A DNA stretch of 64,000 nt. It comes from Phyllostachys edulis (Eukaryota; Streptophyta; Magnoliopsida; Poales; Poaceae). The DNA lies in NCBI GenBank assembly GCA_036346405.1, contig CM070550.1:18128549-18192548 (forward strand). The letters run 5' to 3'. Positions within the stretch are counted from its first letter, which is position 1. Each line of letters starts with the position of its first letter. The translations under genes were made by a program, and so were the position numbers. Positions 48,848-60,880 of this stretch are shown here, one piece after another. The notes under the pieces were generated by a model that was not told the origin of the DNA, ran no database searches, and saw only the letters and a program-made list of their open reading frames with translations.

Positions 48848-50222
48848 GGGGAGTTCGCTCTTTTTGCATTCATTGTGCCATAATGCATTTTAAAATTCAG
48901 CAACTTGCATTGTAATATAACCTTATGGAGCTTTGATTATTATCCTTGTTTGACATGCTTTCATACTTTATACCCTGCCATGTCTTGTGCTAGCTTGCTA
49001 GATGTCTTTTATGGCTTTTTATGTATAGCTTAGCTTTTGTCATGCTAGCTCTATTATCTGTGTGCAAACTGAATTATAATATGACTTGTTGGATCTTGTG
49101 ACTAGTTTTGCTTTAGTGATCCTCTCATGATTCATGCCATGTCATATAGGCCTAATTGAGTCCTGAACTTATTCTCGAGTTTTAAATTGAGCTATGCTAA
49201 TTCTCAAGTCAAGCAAATGAAAAATGAGCTTTTTGTGAAAAAACCGATCTCACCAATTCTTTCTTATGAGGCTGCTTGCCATTGCACTAGGCATGAACTC
49301 AGGGGGAGTTTTGGATGACCCAGACTATTCTCTTAAGCTTGTGTTGCTTGGGATGGTCGTAGTGAGGCTTGAGATCTAGCACAATGCTAAGAAAACAAAT
49401 TGGCAATTGGTTGAAGTTTAGAAGGCAGTTGTGGATGGCTCCTAGTCCAGGACTTGCTTTACTAAGATAAAACTAATCATTTTCAGCAAAGTGCCCGATG
49501 TGCTAAATTCTAAATGCTTGAACAAATTGATTCAAAATTGATCTCAAAGTGCTCAAAACCGACTCATTTTCTAGCTTCTGGCTCTATTTTGCCTATAGAC
49601 ATGGCCTGACTCATTTTTGGATACCTTTAGTTAAACTGTGATCTTGAGCACCTTGTCATGCCTTCAATTCATTTAATCTCAGATTGTTGCTATTTTGGCC
49701 TTAGCTTTGCTGTACATGTTTTGCCATACTTGATTATAGCTTCTTCACATAATATGGCTTGGTGTAATACTTGTACAGTCTTCATGGATAATCTTTATGG
49801 CTCCTTTTGCTCAAATTACAAACAAAACAAAAAAAATGAAAAATTACAAAAATTACAGCCATTCCATGACTTTCATGCTCTATCTTCTCCATGCACCTTG
49901 ATGAATTCATTGTCAAAGGGGGAGAAAAATGGGACAAAAATGCTGTTTTGGATGCTCTCTGTGCATTTTCTAAAAGGTCAATTAGAACACTTGTTCTTTC
50001 TTATGGATCTTGAGTGAGATTTTCTGGAATTTGAAGCTCTCTTTGCTTTCACTGCCTTATCTCACTTGCTGAAGCCTTTTTGAAGCCAACTTAGTCATTT
50101 CCTTGCATTTATTTGCTTTTAGGACCAAGTTGTGCCTTTGTATGAAAAACTGATTTCCTTTTCTTTCAAACCTCAAAACATTCATTTTTGGAAATTGCCA
50201 ATGTGTTCATCAAGGGGGAGAT
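48848..50222 (+). other. Spacer between RNase H and 3' LTR of the nested copia
   Basis: A 1.4-kb AT-rich interval. SIRE-type elements often carry an env-like ORF here, but I see only short frames (for example 49658-50017, 119 codons) with no signal peptide-plus-anchor layout that I would call env. It ends in the polypurine tract AAGGGGGAGA at 50213-50222. Confidence 0.6.
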
Positions 50223-52127
50223 TGTGAACATCATGAGGATATGCTCATGATCCTAGGTGATGTTACAATTGGCAATTTGGTTGAAGGTTTGTTGGAATTC
50301 TTGTTTTTCGAAAGTTTCAAAGAAAGTGTCGGGATAATCGGAAGAACCGGCGTTTAAAGGCGATGACGACCATGAAACTGCACGACCAAGAGTTGTGTGG
50401 CGGTAATCTGGATCGCGATTATACCGATTGGTAGATGGCGGTAGCTTAATTCGAGAGAAGGTGTTTTGGGAGTTCTGGTCTTCATTGGAAATCGGAACGA
50501 TCATAGATTATTGGAGCGATGCGACAGCAGTCGGAATCTGCATTGGTAACACGGCGGTTATACCGATTGTGTTGAGATTGTCGGCCATTTTGGAGTTTTG
50601 GCTTTGGGATAGGTCATATCCATGTTTATCTTTGTATATGTGTTGCATATTGCATGTTTTGAGCTAACGTGGGTCAAGTTGTGAAGAACTTGTTCCGGAG
50701 ACGATTTCTTGGTCTATTCTCAGCAGTGTGGCTTGCGGTCAACGACGGTCAACGGCGAGGAGGATCGAACTAAGCTTGGAGAGCCGAGGTCCGAAACGAT
50801 CATGGATGCCGGAGGTCGGTGACTCAAGCATGGCATGAATGGGCGAGTGGATCGAGCCGCGATTCGATCTGTTGGTTGGATCAAGCGGCGGGGGTGCAAG
50901 TGCCTTGGAGGTTCCGAAGGATTCGGACGGGAGAGACTTGCCGACATGATGAGAGCCGTTGATCAACCTACACGTGGAAGCGGCGATTGCTTCGACAGAT
51001 TGGACTCGGTCCATGGAGAAGGATCGAGAAGGGTATTTTGGTAATTTCACCAAATACGCCTTGGTGACCTAATGCCAACCAGCGCGCAAGATGGTGCGTC
51101 AAGAAGTGGATTAGGTCAAGAAAAGTGAAGACGGCGCTTTAAAATACGTGCGTGTGTGTCCTGTTTGTTATTGGGCCTAACGGGGAGCCCATTAGGGTTA
51201 AGTCTTCTAGAAGCTCTAGGCCTCATATAAATAGAGAGGTGCTGTTCACAGCAGCTCAAGCACTTCATTTGCAAACCCTAGTTTGGTGTTAGGGTTTAGG
51301 GAAGAAAAGAGAGGCTTAGGCTCTAGAGATGGATTGTGTGTGTGCTCATGGATTGAGCTCTTGTCCTCCTTGAGGGAGTGGCTGTAACCACGAATCATCA
51401 ATCATCAATCAATCCTTGCAAGTTCTTTGAGATGAGCTCTCTTCGTTCTTTTCTTGTTCTTGCACCTTATTTTGATGATTTTGAGTGCTTCCTTGATCCT
51501 GTAGTTTTTGGTTGATTTCGTGCCCTCTTACTCCTTCTTTGGGACATGTGGGAACATATCTAAGATCATCTAGATCATCAATCTCCCACGAGCAAGTTTT
51601 GGATCAAGTTTTTCATTTTTGCTCATGTTTGAACCCTTCTTGGTAAATTAGAAAAAGATCAAAACTTTGGCGTGATCTGGACGATCGTTGCTTGGAATAG
51701 ATTCGACATCATTAGGAAGATGTGTTTCAAATTTGGTGGAGTTTGGCCAAGCGGATCAAAAGTTACGTCGATTTTTGTTTTCGTTTTTCAGTCATTTCTT
51801 GTTCGTTCGCTTGATTTTCTTGTTCATCTTGAACGACCGACCTTTGTTCATCCGGTTGTCTGAAAATCGAACGACCGACCTTTATTCATCCGGTTCGACC
51901 GTCTTGTTCAAAGAAAGACTGCTCATTAGGTGATTTTTGTGTTTTTGGTCGTTTCTTTTGGGGATTTGAAGGAGATTCAATTCAAGACTTTCGCTATGCT
52001 TATATATATTGATCTTCATAGTTCTTATAGCTATTGGAGTCAATATCATGTTTGAATCTGATCAGCAAAGCGAAAAATAGACAGTGCTCCTATTCACCCC
52101 CCCTCTAGTCGCCTTTCCGGTCCTACA
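50223..52127 (+). repeat. 3' LTR of the nested copia (full length)
   Basis: It runs TGTGAACATCATGAGG ... CGGTCCTACA. A likely promoter lies near 51225 (CATATAAATAGAGAGG), followed by transcript-leader-like sequence. Near its end is a short direct repeat, GAACGACCGACCTTTGTTCA and GAACGACCGACCTTTATTCA (about 51830 and 51870). Confidence 0.88.
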
Positions 52128-52132
52128 AAATG

Positions 52133-55100
52133 GTATTTCACCGGTCGCACGACTGGTCGTGGTTCGAACGGCCCATAATACAGAAGGAAATTCTTGAATC
52201 CAAGCTCCTGACCATTTTGTTAACTGGTCGAACACTCGGTGTTTCACTCCTTACATTATGATACTATTGGCTCGCTCGACTGTTCCATTGCTTTGTGGAT
52301 GAGCGACAGAAAAAAATGTATCTTGATACCTAGATCTTCACAGAATTCCTGAAAATTTTTGCTAGAAAATTGGGTACTGTTGTATGTGATTATACGATTG
52401 GGTATACCAAATCGTGTGATCACGTTTTTTTGTGAGAAACCTCTTAGCAGCTTCAGTTGTTATTTTAACAACTGGCTCGACTTCTATCCACTTTGCAAAC
52501 GTGTCAATCATGACGAAAAGGAATTCAAAGTCCCCGGGTGTTCTTTTGCATTATGAAGGGTAGTTGGCCAGTAGTATCCTTGCCTGAAGGCTTTACCGAC
52601 CAGTTTTCTGTAGGAATGATGTGCTCCACAAACTCCTCCATGAATGTCGGATAGCAACTCCATGCCATCCATGTGAGATATGCATCTCATCAACACTCCA
52701 TGAGATCCCCATTTATAAATGGTACTTTCGATCAAAGTGTATGATTTGGCTTTTTGAGCTATACGATCAACCTCTACATCATCTTCAGGAATAATGCCAT
52801 GTTGAAGATAATTGTAGATCGAAGTCATCTAATCTCTACCGGGATCGTGCTGGACGACCTCCTGTGGAGCATCCATGTTCGCAGGATCGATTTGTACGAC
52901 CTCCAGTGGAACATTTATGTGCTCGACCACCAAGGGTGAATCGAGTTGCTCGAGAAAAACTCCAGGCGGGACAGGTAACCTTGTGGAGGCCATCCGTGCC
53001 AACTGGTCTACTAGAAAATTTTCATTTCTAGGAATGTGTTGGATCTGGAAATTGAAGAAGTGCTTTTTGACTTTCCGTACTTTCGCCAGATAAGACGACA
53101 TCTTGGTACTTGAGCATTGATACTTTTTCCCGACTTGAGTCGTTACTAGTTGAGAATCGCCTTTCACTAGTAATCTGCAAATCCCAAGCGCTCAGGCTGC
53201 TCGGAGTCCTACCAGTAAACCTTCGTATTCTGTCACATTGTTTGTTGCAGGAAAGTTTAGCTAGATGACGTATTTGATGTGTTATCCAGTAGGGGATATG
53301 AGGGCGACTCCAACCCTCTAGCCTTTAGCTACAAGGAACCATTAAAGTATATTGTCCACTCGTCGTGGTGTTTGTACTCGGGCCCTTGGGTGGGTTCAGC
53401 GTTTGTCCATTCGACAATGAATGCTGCTATTGCTTGGAACTTGATTGTTGTTCGTGAGATGAAATAGAGGTCAAATGCCCCAAGCTCGACTGCCCATTTT
53501 GCTATTCGTCCTGATGATTTCCTGTTTCTAAGAACTTGACCTAGGGGATATCTGGTTGGTACAACCACTTTGTGTGCCTGAAAATAATGCCTTAGTTTCC
53601 TTGAAGCCATAAGGAGATTATAGAGCAACTTTTGTGCCTGTGAATATCGTTCCTTTGGTCCATGCAAGACTTCCATTACGTAATATACCGATCGTTGAAC
53701 ATTGTCACATTCTACGACCAGTACACCATTGACTATTTGTGGCGTTACAGCCACGTACATCAGCAATATTTCTCCCGATCTTGGAGATATTAGGATCGGG
53801 GTACTTGTAAGGTACTTCTTAAGTTCTCCAAAGGCGTCGTTTGCCTCTTTAGTCCACTCGAAGCTTCCGTGTTTCCGAAGAAGTTTGAAGAAAGCGAGTC
53901 CTTTCTCACCTAACCGTGCTATGAAAAGACTTAGCGCTGCCATACAGCCGGTTAGTTTTTGGACTTCCTTTTTTGTGGTCAAAGGGCGCATTTGATCGAT
54001 GGTCGTAATCTTTGCTAGATTTGCTTTAATCCCTCTAGCCAAAACTTGGAATCTAAGAAACTTTCCCCAAAAAACTCCAAATACACACTTCTTTGGATTT
54101 AACTTAAGGTTATGCCTTCTTAAGTTATTGAAAGTCTAGTGTAGGTCAGAAATATGGTCGCCAACATTGATGCTTTTTACAACCAAGTCATCAACGTAGG
54201 CTTTTAGATTTTGACCTATCTAAGGATTAAAGGTTTTTTTGCATCAACCTTTGGAAAGTTGCACTAGCGTTTTTGAGACCAAATGACATCTTAACATAGC
54301 AGTAAGTGCCATATGGAGTGATAAGGGAAGTTTTCTCTTCATCATCTTTACTCATATTAATCTGGTGGTACCCTGAGTACGCATCTAAAAAACTTAACAA
54401 CTCATACCTGGAAGTAGAGTCTACAAGTTGATCAATGCGTGGAAGGGGAAGTCATCATTCAGACAAGCTTTATTAAGATCTGTGAAGTCAATACACATTC
54501 GCCATTTTCCATTGTTTTTTCTAACCATTATAGGGTTGGCGAGCCACTCCGGGTGGTTGACTTCACGAATAAATCTAGCCTTGAAGAGCTTGTCGATCTT
54601 CGACTAGATTGCCTCCTTTCGATCAGGTGCAAAACGTTTTAGCTTCTGCTTGACCGATTTTTTATCACGCTAGAGAGCTAGCCTGTGCTCGATCACCTCC
54701 CTAGGGACTCCGGGCATGTCAGACGTCTGCTAAGCGAATACGTCCTGGTTTGCTTGGAGGAAGGAGATGAGCAACTCTTTCTATTTAGGGTCGAGTCCTA
54801 CCCCGACCAGTACCTTTTGGGCAGATGCATTAGCGTTTCCTGAACCAGACGACATGTTGGTGCTTTTCAGAGGAGCGCCTTTGCCGAGTGGTACCTCCTT
54901 AGTCTGGTCAGAAGGTTTTGGCGTCATCTTTGGCCTCGAGTGTTTGACCTGCATGGTAGGCATATTAGTTTCCCTAGTCGAAAGCTCATCAACCAGTTCT
55001 AAGGACTTCCGATCACATGCATAAGCTATTTTTCAATCTTCTCGAACCATCGTGACTCCTTTCGGTCCTGGCATTTTTAAACTCTAATAACCGTAACGCG

Positions 55101-55718
55101 TGGCTATCAGGAATTTTGCTAAAGCCGGACGACCGAGAATTCTATTGTATGCGGTTTCGAAATCTACCACATCAAATGGAACTTTTTCTGTTCGAAAGTT
55201 GTCGGGTCTTCCGAACGTAATCGGCGGGGACAACTGCCCTATGGGTTTGGTGGTAGAACGATGAACTATGCTGTGGAAGGCATATTACATGGGTTTTATC
55301 TTAGACTTGGGAATCTGTATCTCTTCCAATGCTCCCGTAAATAAAATATTTAAAGAGCTACATCCATCTATTAAGACTCAATTAACTTTACAATTGTTAA
55401 TAGTAGGTTCAACTATGATAGGAAACCTACCTGGTCGAGTCGACGGGATGTGGCAGTTTTCTTTGCTAAAGGAGATTACAGTTTCCGATCACCTGGACGG
55501 CTTGATGGTGATCGGAGACTCGGCAAGGTTCATCTCCCATTCCACGGCCTTCAGATGACGTCTTGACTCCTACGAGGAGGATCCACCAAAAATCATATCG
55601 ACTGTGTGCTGCGGCTCCTGGTACGCCATCTCTTTGTCGCCATCTTTATCCTTCTTGGAGCTTGGTTCTCCGAGCTCTGTTATGGAGGGGAAATGACCTT
55701 TACCTAAGTAGTAATGCT
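52133..55718 (-). pseudogene. Gypsy pol: protease, RT, RNase H, integrase N-part (broken)
   Basis: Read on the minus strand. Protease is at about 55400-55040 (LIDGCSSLNILF, then NRILGRPALAKF). RT follows to about 53950, with ITPYGTYCYVKMSFGLKNAS and catalytic YVDD at 54187-54198. The RT-RNase H connection and RNase H (54042-52829) include LTTKKEVQKLTGCMAALSLF and HIPRNENFLVDQLARMAS. The integrase zinc domain is near 52800-52510 (DIHGGVCGAHHSYRKLVGKA), and the integrase core and C-part (52250-52133) end at the copia insertion. Frameshifts and stops occur between nearly all parts. Known role: copying and insertion of the element. Confidence 0.82.
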
Positions 55719-57893
55719 CTAGTTTCTTTTGCCAGGTTGGCAGGTGCACATATCATACCCTGCTGTCTGGTGAAGTGGACACCACTTCTTATTTTTCTTG
55801 TAATCATCGGTCAGAGTTTTTGCCTTGTTTCGACCTGAAAAGCCTTTTTTTGCCCTTGGTAAATTTTTCTGGAATTGCGAGGACTTTTTTTTTGTCGGGC
55901 TTGTGATTCTTCTTATTCTTGAGAGACTTCTTTCTTTTCTTCTTTTGCTTCTCCAGGCATGACTAGGGATTTTTATCTTTTCGATCAATAGCTTCATACC
56001 ATTCGACCGCTTCACTAGCGGCTAGATACTTGTTTGCCATGTCAAAAAGTTCGACCGTCGTTCGTGGAGGATTTATTGCAATATCCTCCGTAAACCGACG
56101 ATTCCTCAGCCCTACTTTAAAATCCTGGATGACAGAAGACTCTGCGATATTTGGGATAGAGTTTCGAACCTAACTAAATCTCTTGATATATTATTGAAGA
56201 GTTTCATTGGTTTTCTGCTTCATCCGATGAAGATCATTCTCCTTCCTGGGACAGTCATATGTCCCTTGAAAGTTGGCGATCAGAGTATCGCAGAGCTACT
56301 CCCAAGTGTAGATAGATCCGATCGGTAGGTTAAGCAATCACGACAGGGCAAACCCTTCAAGGACCATGGACAAGTAATTTGCCATCACGTTGTTATTACC
56401 ACCAGCGGCCTTGATGATGGTAGAATAAATTTGAAGAAATTCTAATGGGTTATGTATCCCATTGACCTTCTCTATGTTGGCTAGTCGGAACCTGTCTGGC
56501 CAACGAACAGCTTGGAGACTTGCTGAAAACGCTCGGCAGCTCGTAATGGAGTCATGGCGCCTTCTTTGAAAAGGAGCCGGATTATGGTCAGTTGGGGATC
56601 GGTTCCTCAGATTTGCATACCTAGGATCCAGTGTTCCAATCCGGTCATGGACGTTATGATAACGTCTTTGACCACCTGCTTGGTTTAGATGATGCTTGAG
56701 ATCGCCTGAATTAAGTGGTCGTTTCTCATGACGACGAGGAAGAGTGATTGCTATGAAGAGCTGTCTTCCCTCGTAATCTCCTAGTCGAAACCTACGAGGG
56801 GGTCTTGGTATCGATCGGTCCTCCGCCCGACCATGTTGTCCCCTACTGAGAGAGGAGCGCTGGGACGAAGTCATCGTGTGACTTTGCGAGTTCTTTTGCT
56901 CCCTGTACATTTCTGTACGCTGCATAGTTTGTTGGAGGATCTTCGACACCTGACCTACAAGCTGAGCATAACCTAGAGTTCCTGCTAAAGCAGGATCTGG
57001 ATTATTTAGAATATCCTGGACTCGTTGCAGGTTTTGTACTGTTCTCGAAGGTCGTGGAAGATCCCATCCTTGCAGTGGGAGTTCAATGAGTTGAGTTTCC
57101 CTCGACCTTCTGGTTGGCCCTGTCTGATCCCCTACTCGTGGTGGGGTAGGAACAGGTGAATTAACTGATACACGTCCATCAGCTCGGTTGCCTCCGGTAG
57201 TTGGTGCTTGAGCGCCCGTACCATTTCCACCAGCAAGTGGTGGCGAGTTAACCCATGGAGGATCGTGCATGTCATCTGGACTGATATCTCCGATTGCGTT
57301 AACTTCGTGGCGCCAACAGTGATCTTGTGATGAGCTCCCGTCGCAGCTAAGGGAGAACCTTCCAGAGCTTCGGCAAGGTGTCTCCATGACGGGGAGCGGT
57401 TGGAGATTACTGTCTCTAGTGGGCTTTGTGGTGGACTCAGCCTGATCCGATAGATTGTCGATTGTATGCTAAGTTTCACCATGCCCACTTGGCCTACGAT
57501 CAGTGATAACTTTATTGATACCCTTACCAGATGTCGGTTAGCCCCCGGAATACATAGGATCCATTGGCGAATACTGGTTGCCCATGACAATATTGAGAGT
57601 ACATGGACTCTCTGATTGCAGCGCTGGGCTTCTGTTACCGCTTTTGTCGGTCGGATCGACCTGGTTTGTAGAGGCGTTCGGACGTTTCGAACTGGTCGGA
57701 ACGAGCGGTTTCTCTGAAAGCGCCATTGTTGGTGGCGGTGAATCCTCATCCATTTGGTCGGTTTCGCTAATCTCTGTGAATGGCGAGCCAGCGGAGGAGG
57801 AGGATGATGACATCCCGTTTTCTTACATGGCGCGGATGCATGCGTCCATGTCGAGGTTGGAGTAGTCCGCCAGGTCAAACCAATTTTTCTCAT
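55719..57893 (-). pseudogene. Gypsy gag (broken)
   Basis: On the minus strand a 349-codon frame (57387-56338) holds the gag core start: FRLANIEKVNGIHNPLEFLQ. It continues frame-shifted with CPRKENDLHRMKQKTNETL and KYLAASEAVEWYEAI. A Cys/His end, CPLHQTAGYDMCTC (about 55780), replaces a classic CCHC knuckle, as in this gypsy group. The first part (57893-57390) overlaps in two frames because of an indel. Confidence 0.75.
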
Positions 57894-58010
57894 CCCAAGT
57901 CTCTACCATATTCGCATGAGCGATGATGGGGCAAAGAAAATGGATGAAGAATACTTGAGCGAAGTGATCTTGAAGAACTCAACGCCTTCTTCCCCACGGA
58001 CTGTGCTAGC
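57894..58010 (-). other. Gypsy leader and degenerate primer-binding region
   Basis: Between gag and the 5' LTR, the minus strand right after the LTR reads GCTAGCACAGTCCGTGGGGA. This resembles a mutated form of the TGGCGCCGTCTGTGGGA-type gypsy primer site. Confidence 0.45.
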
Positions 58011-58949
58011 TGTCGACGATCGAGTCGCCGGTCTTACGAAATAAACAGAGGAAAATAACAAAGAGTTCTTGTAAGATAATGCGATTGCTCTTTATTGCTA
58101 TGAACTGGATCCTTTACAGGGAGTGTCCTTGACAAGGCAGTGGACTAATCTTAATTACACTAAGCGTAATGGTTGCTATGCTATTTGAATCAGACTTGAA
58201 ATATGAATCTAATACCGATTGTGATGCTTCAATATGATATCTTTATCCCTCCGTGCTCTATCTTTAAATAACCATCGAATGTGTGACATTTACTCTTGGA
58301 GAAGACATCTGTTGGAAGCGATGCGTCCGGTCGGAGGATCAGTTATAGTTAGCGAAACAATAACTGATCGTCGGTTAGTGTCTATGAGACACTAAACCGT
58401 ATAGTGGTTGTTATTAGTGTCTTGAGACCATAAAACGTCGCGTGGTGTGGAGCAAATATGACATATGTTCCATTCATCACGTTAAAGAATATACTTAGGA
58501 GTTAGATCTAGATGCCAGTTCATTGCTTCTACGAGCAGTCATCTGGTCAGGGATTAGGTATAGAATCTCATCCGACCAATGTTCTCATTATATAATCTCT
58601 GAAATTCTTGCGACCATATGGGTCATTAGCCTTAGGGATTACGACCACGAAGACCTATAGCCTTTTAGTTATGTATTAAAGTAATACATCAATATTTTAA
58701 TCATCGTCATGGACTTTCCCCTAGGGATACAAACGGAGCGGATAGTTCCCGACCGACCGAATAAACGTGGGCAAAATTCGGATATTTTTTCGGATATCCG
58801 GATGTTTTTTTCGGATCCGGATTCAGATTCGGATATTTTTCACCGGATACAGATTCGGATTCGGATAGTCAAATATCCGGTTTATTCGGAACTATCCGAA
58901 ATTAAATTCGGATATAACCGACGACTATCCGACGATTATCCGAATTTTT

Positions 58950-59751
58950 CGTGCACAGAGCTCCTAATGCGGCGGGAGATCTCCCGCGGCCTGAATTACT
59001 CTCGCGTCAAAAAAATAAAACATCTCCGCTTCCGCTTCGCCTCGTCCCCAATCCCCATCGCTCTCCTCTCCCGTCCGCCGCGAACCCCATGGGGCGCTCA
59101 GCGAGCCGCAACACAGTGGCAAGCACGGATCTCCTCCTCGCCGACAAGCTCACTGCTCTCCTCCCGCTGCGCCCGCCCGCCAGATCTCCACTCCCTCATC
59201 GCCCTCGCGCCTCCTCCCTGCCGGCACCCTCGGCGCCCTCCCCCCCGTTCCTCACCTTCCCGGCCTCCCACGCCTTCTGCCGCCCTTCGCCAGCGCGATC
59301 CTTCGCCCCCGCCCTTCCTCTCCAGGCTCCTCCCCTCCTCGCCCTTGCGCCTCCCCGCCCTCTCATCCGCCCTCTCCACCGCCCTCCTCGCCCTTCGCGT
59401 TGCCGACCCGCCTCACGCGCTTGCTTGGCGTTCCCTCTCCCATGGCCGCCACCCCGCCGCTCCTCGCAGATGCCGCGCCGTCGTTGCCCGTGCTCCTCGA
59501 GTTCCCTCTGATGAAGCCCATGAAGGCCAAGGGAAGGGAAGGGAAGGGGAGGACGCGTCGAACAAGGAGAATGGAGGGGTCAAGGAGGTCTTCTTGAGGT
59601 TCGAGGAGGAGGAGGTCGAGGCGGAGCGGAAGGAGTTCGCGTCAGCCGATCGTGCATATCTTTGAGGCGAGGTGGGGTGGAGGTCGACAAGGTTGGGAAG
59701 GTCGAGAATGCCGCCGCACAGCAGGTCCGGTCGCTCACGGATTTCCTCAAG
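58950..59751 (+). pseudogene. Captured GC-rich first-exon-like segment, source unknown
   Basis: A strongly GC-rich block with long overlapping frames on both strands ends in a good donor (ATTTCCTCAAG/GTGAGG at 59751/59752). One frame gives FEEEEVEAERKEF; another, after a frameshift, gives VDKVGKVENAAAQQVRSLTD then FLK at the donor. The composition and the donor suggest the first coding exon of a grass gene, but I do not recognise the family, and the frame is not continuous. Confidence 0.5.
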
Positions 59752-60121
59752 GTGAGGTGTTGTCCTCATCTCTGCCTCCCCCCACCCGCGCCCTCCTCCG
59801 CTGCAGCCGCCATCCTCCCTCGCCGCTGCAGGTTTTGCTGGTCTAGGAGTGGTTTCTCTGCACACAACCAAACTGCATTATTCCAGTTTCTTATGTATCG
59901 ACTAAGGTAAACTTCTGTCCTGAAATTCTGATGGTTATGTTTACCCTGAAATTGTTTACAATGTTACAGCTTACACATCTTTGTCAAGCTATTGTTATAA
60001 TCATAATATGTTTGAGTGGCCTACTGTGCATTTTTAGCATTTGGTTAGGAATCCTCTACTGAATTGAGCAACTTTGGATGATATTTTCTGCAATAATGAA
60101 CTAATGCGATGCGATCTCGCA

Positions 60122-60259
60122 GGAGAAATCATATTATGTGCTGGCAGATTTCTGTGAGGATGTGGGTGAAGATATCCTACCATATCTAGATCCCTTGATA
60201 TGCAAGATTAGTTAGGTCTTTGCAGAGCAGTCCTCGGAACCTACAAGAGACATGCATGG
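60122..60259 (+). pseudogene. Captured importin-beta (IMB4/IPO4-like) exon fragment
   Basis: After the acceptor CTCGCAG (ending 60121-60122) the + strand encodes EKSYYVLADFCEDVGEDILP then YLDPLICK. After a 1-nt frameshift it goes on LVRSLQSSPRNLQETCM. These two blocks are consecutive in HEAT-repeat importins of the IPO4/IMB4 class, which carry cargo through nuclear pores. The frameshift (near 60204) shows this copy is dead. It lies wholly inside the hAT element. Confidence 0.75.
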
Positions 60260-60566
60260 TTTATATAGTAACTGTCGCTCTTAAATAAGCCGTATGTCAG
60301 TGCCTATATCCTCTGTATATGCCTTCAGTTGTTCATTCAATATAGAAGGGAACCTACTTCTGCAGCCAAACATCTTCATTTCGCTGGATTATAATCTTTT
60401 CCTAGTGGCATAGTCAGATTTTGCCAGATTGATACTGTGGTTAAAAAATTAAAATTGCTAAACAAGTTCTGTATACAAATGACTGTTAGGTCTACTATAT
60501 TCGAGAGTTTTCTTCTTTGCCTCAGTTCTTGGTTATTATTGTGTACTTACAAATGGTCTACTGCAG

Positions 60567-60880
60567 GATTTATGTACAATATGTACAGATTTTATAATTT
60601 CTGAGCTTTGGACATCAAACTTTTTACAATATCAGGTTAGTCCATTACTGTTAAATGACTTGTCTTTGGGATCATATATATTGATGAGAATATATTTTTT
60701 ATAATGAAATAATCACAATTTGTCTCCTCCTTAACCATTTTTCTCTGGAATTATTCTTTTCTTAATGTTCGTAGTTGTTTGCAGAGAGTCAAGATTATGG
60801 TAGTCATGGAGAACGTGTCAGAAATGCTTCTTTTCTTTGGGGTTATCTTTCTCAAAGTGCCACCTTTGGAACTATGAGAG
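60567..60880 (+). pseudogene. Two captured exon-like pieces, source not recognised
   Basis: 60567-60635 sits between CTGCAG and GTTAGT and is fully open (DLCTICTDFIISELW and so on, 23 codons). 60785-60880 follows TTTGCAG, ends ATGAGAG/GTAAGG and encodes SQDYGSHGERVRNAS then FLWGYLSQSATFGTMR. The phases of the two do not match each other, so they may come from different exons or carry an indel. No family name can be given. Confidence 0.45.

Larger units (their letters stand above)
42554..52127 (+). mobile_element. Ty1/copia element (SIRE/Maximus-like) nested in the gypsy
   Basis: A 9.6-kb element with perfect AAATG duplications (42549-42553, 52128-52132). The 5' LTR is 42554-42929 (376 bp) but the 3' LTR is 50223-52127 (1905 bp); both start TGTGAACATCATGAGG and end CGGTCCTACA, so the 5' copy has lost about 1.5 kb internally. 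A primer site TGGTATCGAGCTCGG follows the 5' LTR and a purine tract AAGGGGGAGA precedes the 3' LTR. Long gag, protease, integrase, RT and RNase H are in copia order. The long gag, long LTR and 1.4-kb spacer after RNase H suggest the SIRE/Maximus lineage. Confidence 0.92.
37246..58709 (-). mobile_element. Ty3/gypsy element with antisense accessory ORF, interrupted by a copia
   Basis: Left (3') LTR is 37246-37947 and right (5') LTR 58011-58709, in direct orientation (+ strand: TGTCGATGATCGAGTCGCCG and TGTCGACGATCGAGTCGCCG). On the minus strand gag, protease, RT, RNase H and integrase follow the 5' LTR, the gypsy order. A purine-rich AAGTTCGGGGGCTAG precedes the 3' LTR. The opposite-strand ORF near the 3' LTR resembles the antisense ORF of Grande/RIRE2-like elements. 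The copia at 42554-52127 splits the integrase. The flanks (GATAT and TGGAC) do not match, and the 3' LTR starts TA instead of TG, so the ends may derive from recombination. Confidence 0.85.

Noticed and set aside
48848..50222. Env-like gene of the SIRE-type copia
   Set aside because: Only short frames are visible; no signal peptide, coiled coil and anchor arrangement can be supported.
58709..59665. 318-codon frame at the left of the hAT element
   Set aside because: It starts in the gypsy LTR edge, runs through the hAT terminal repeat array and a GC-rich exon-like piece in a Pro/Arg-rich frame; not a natural protein start.
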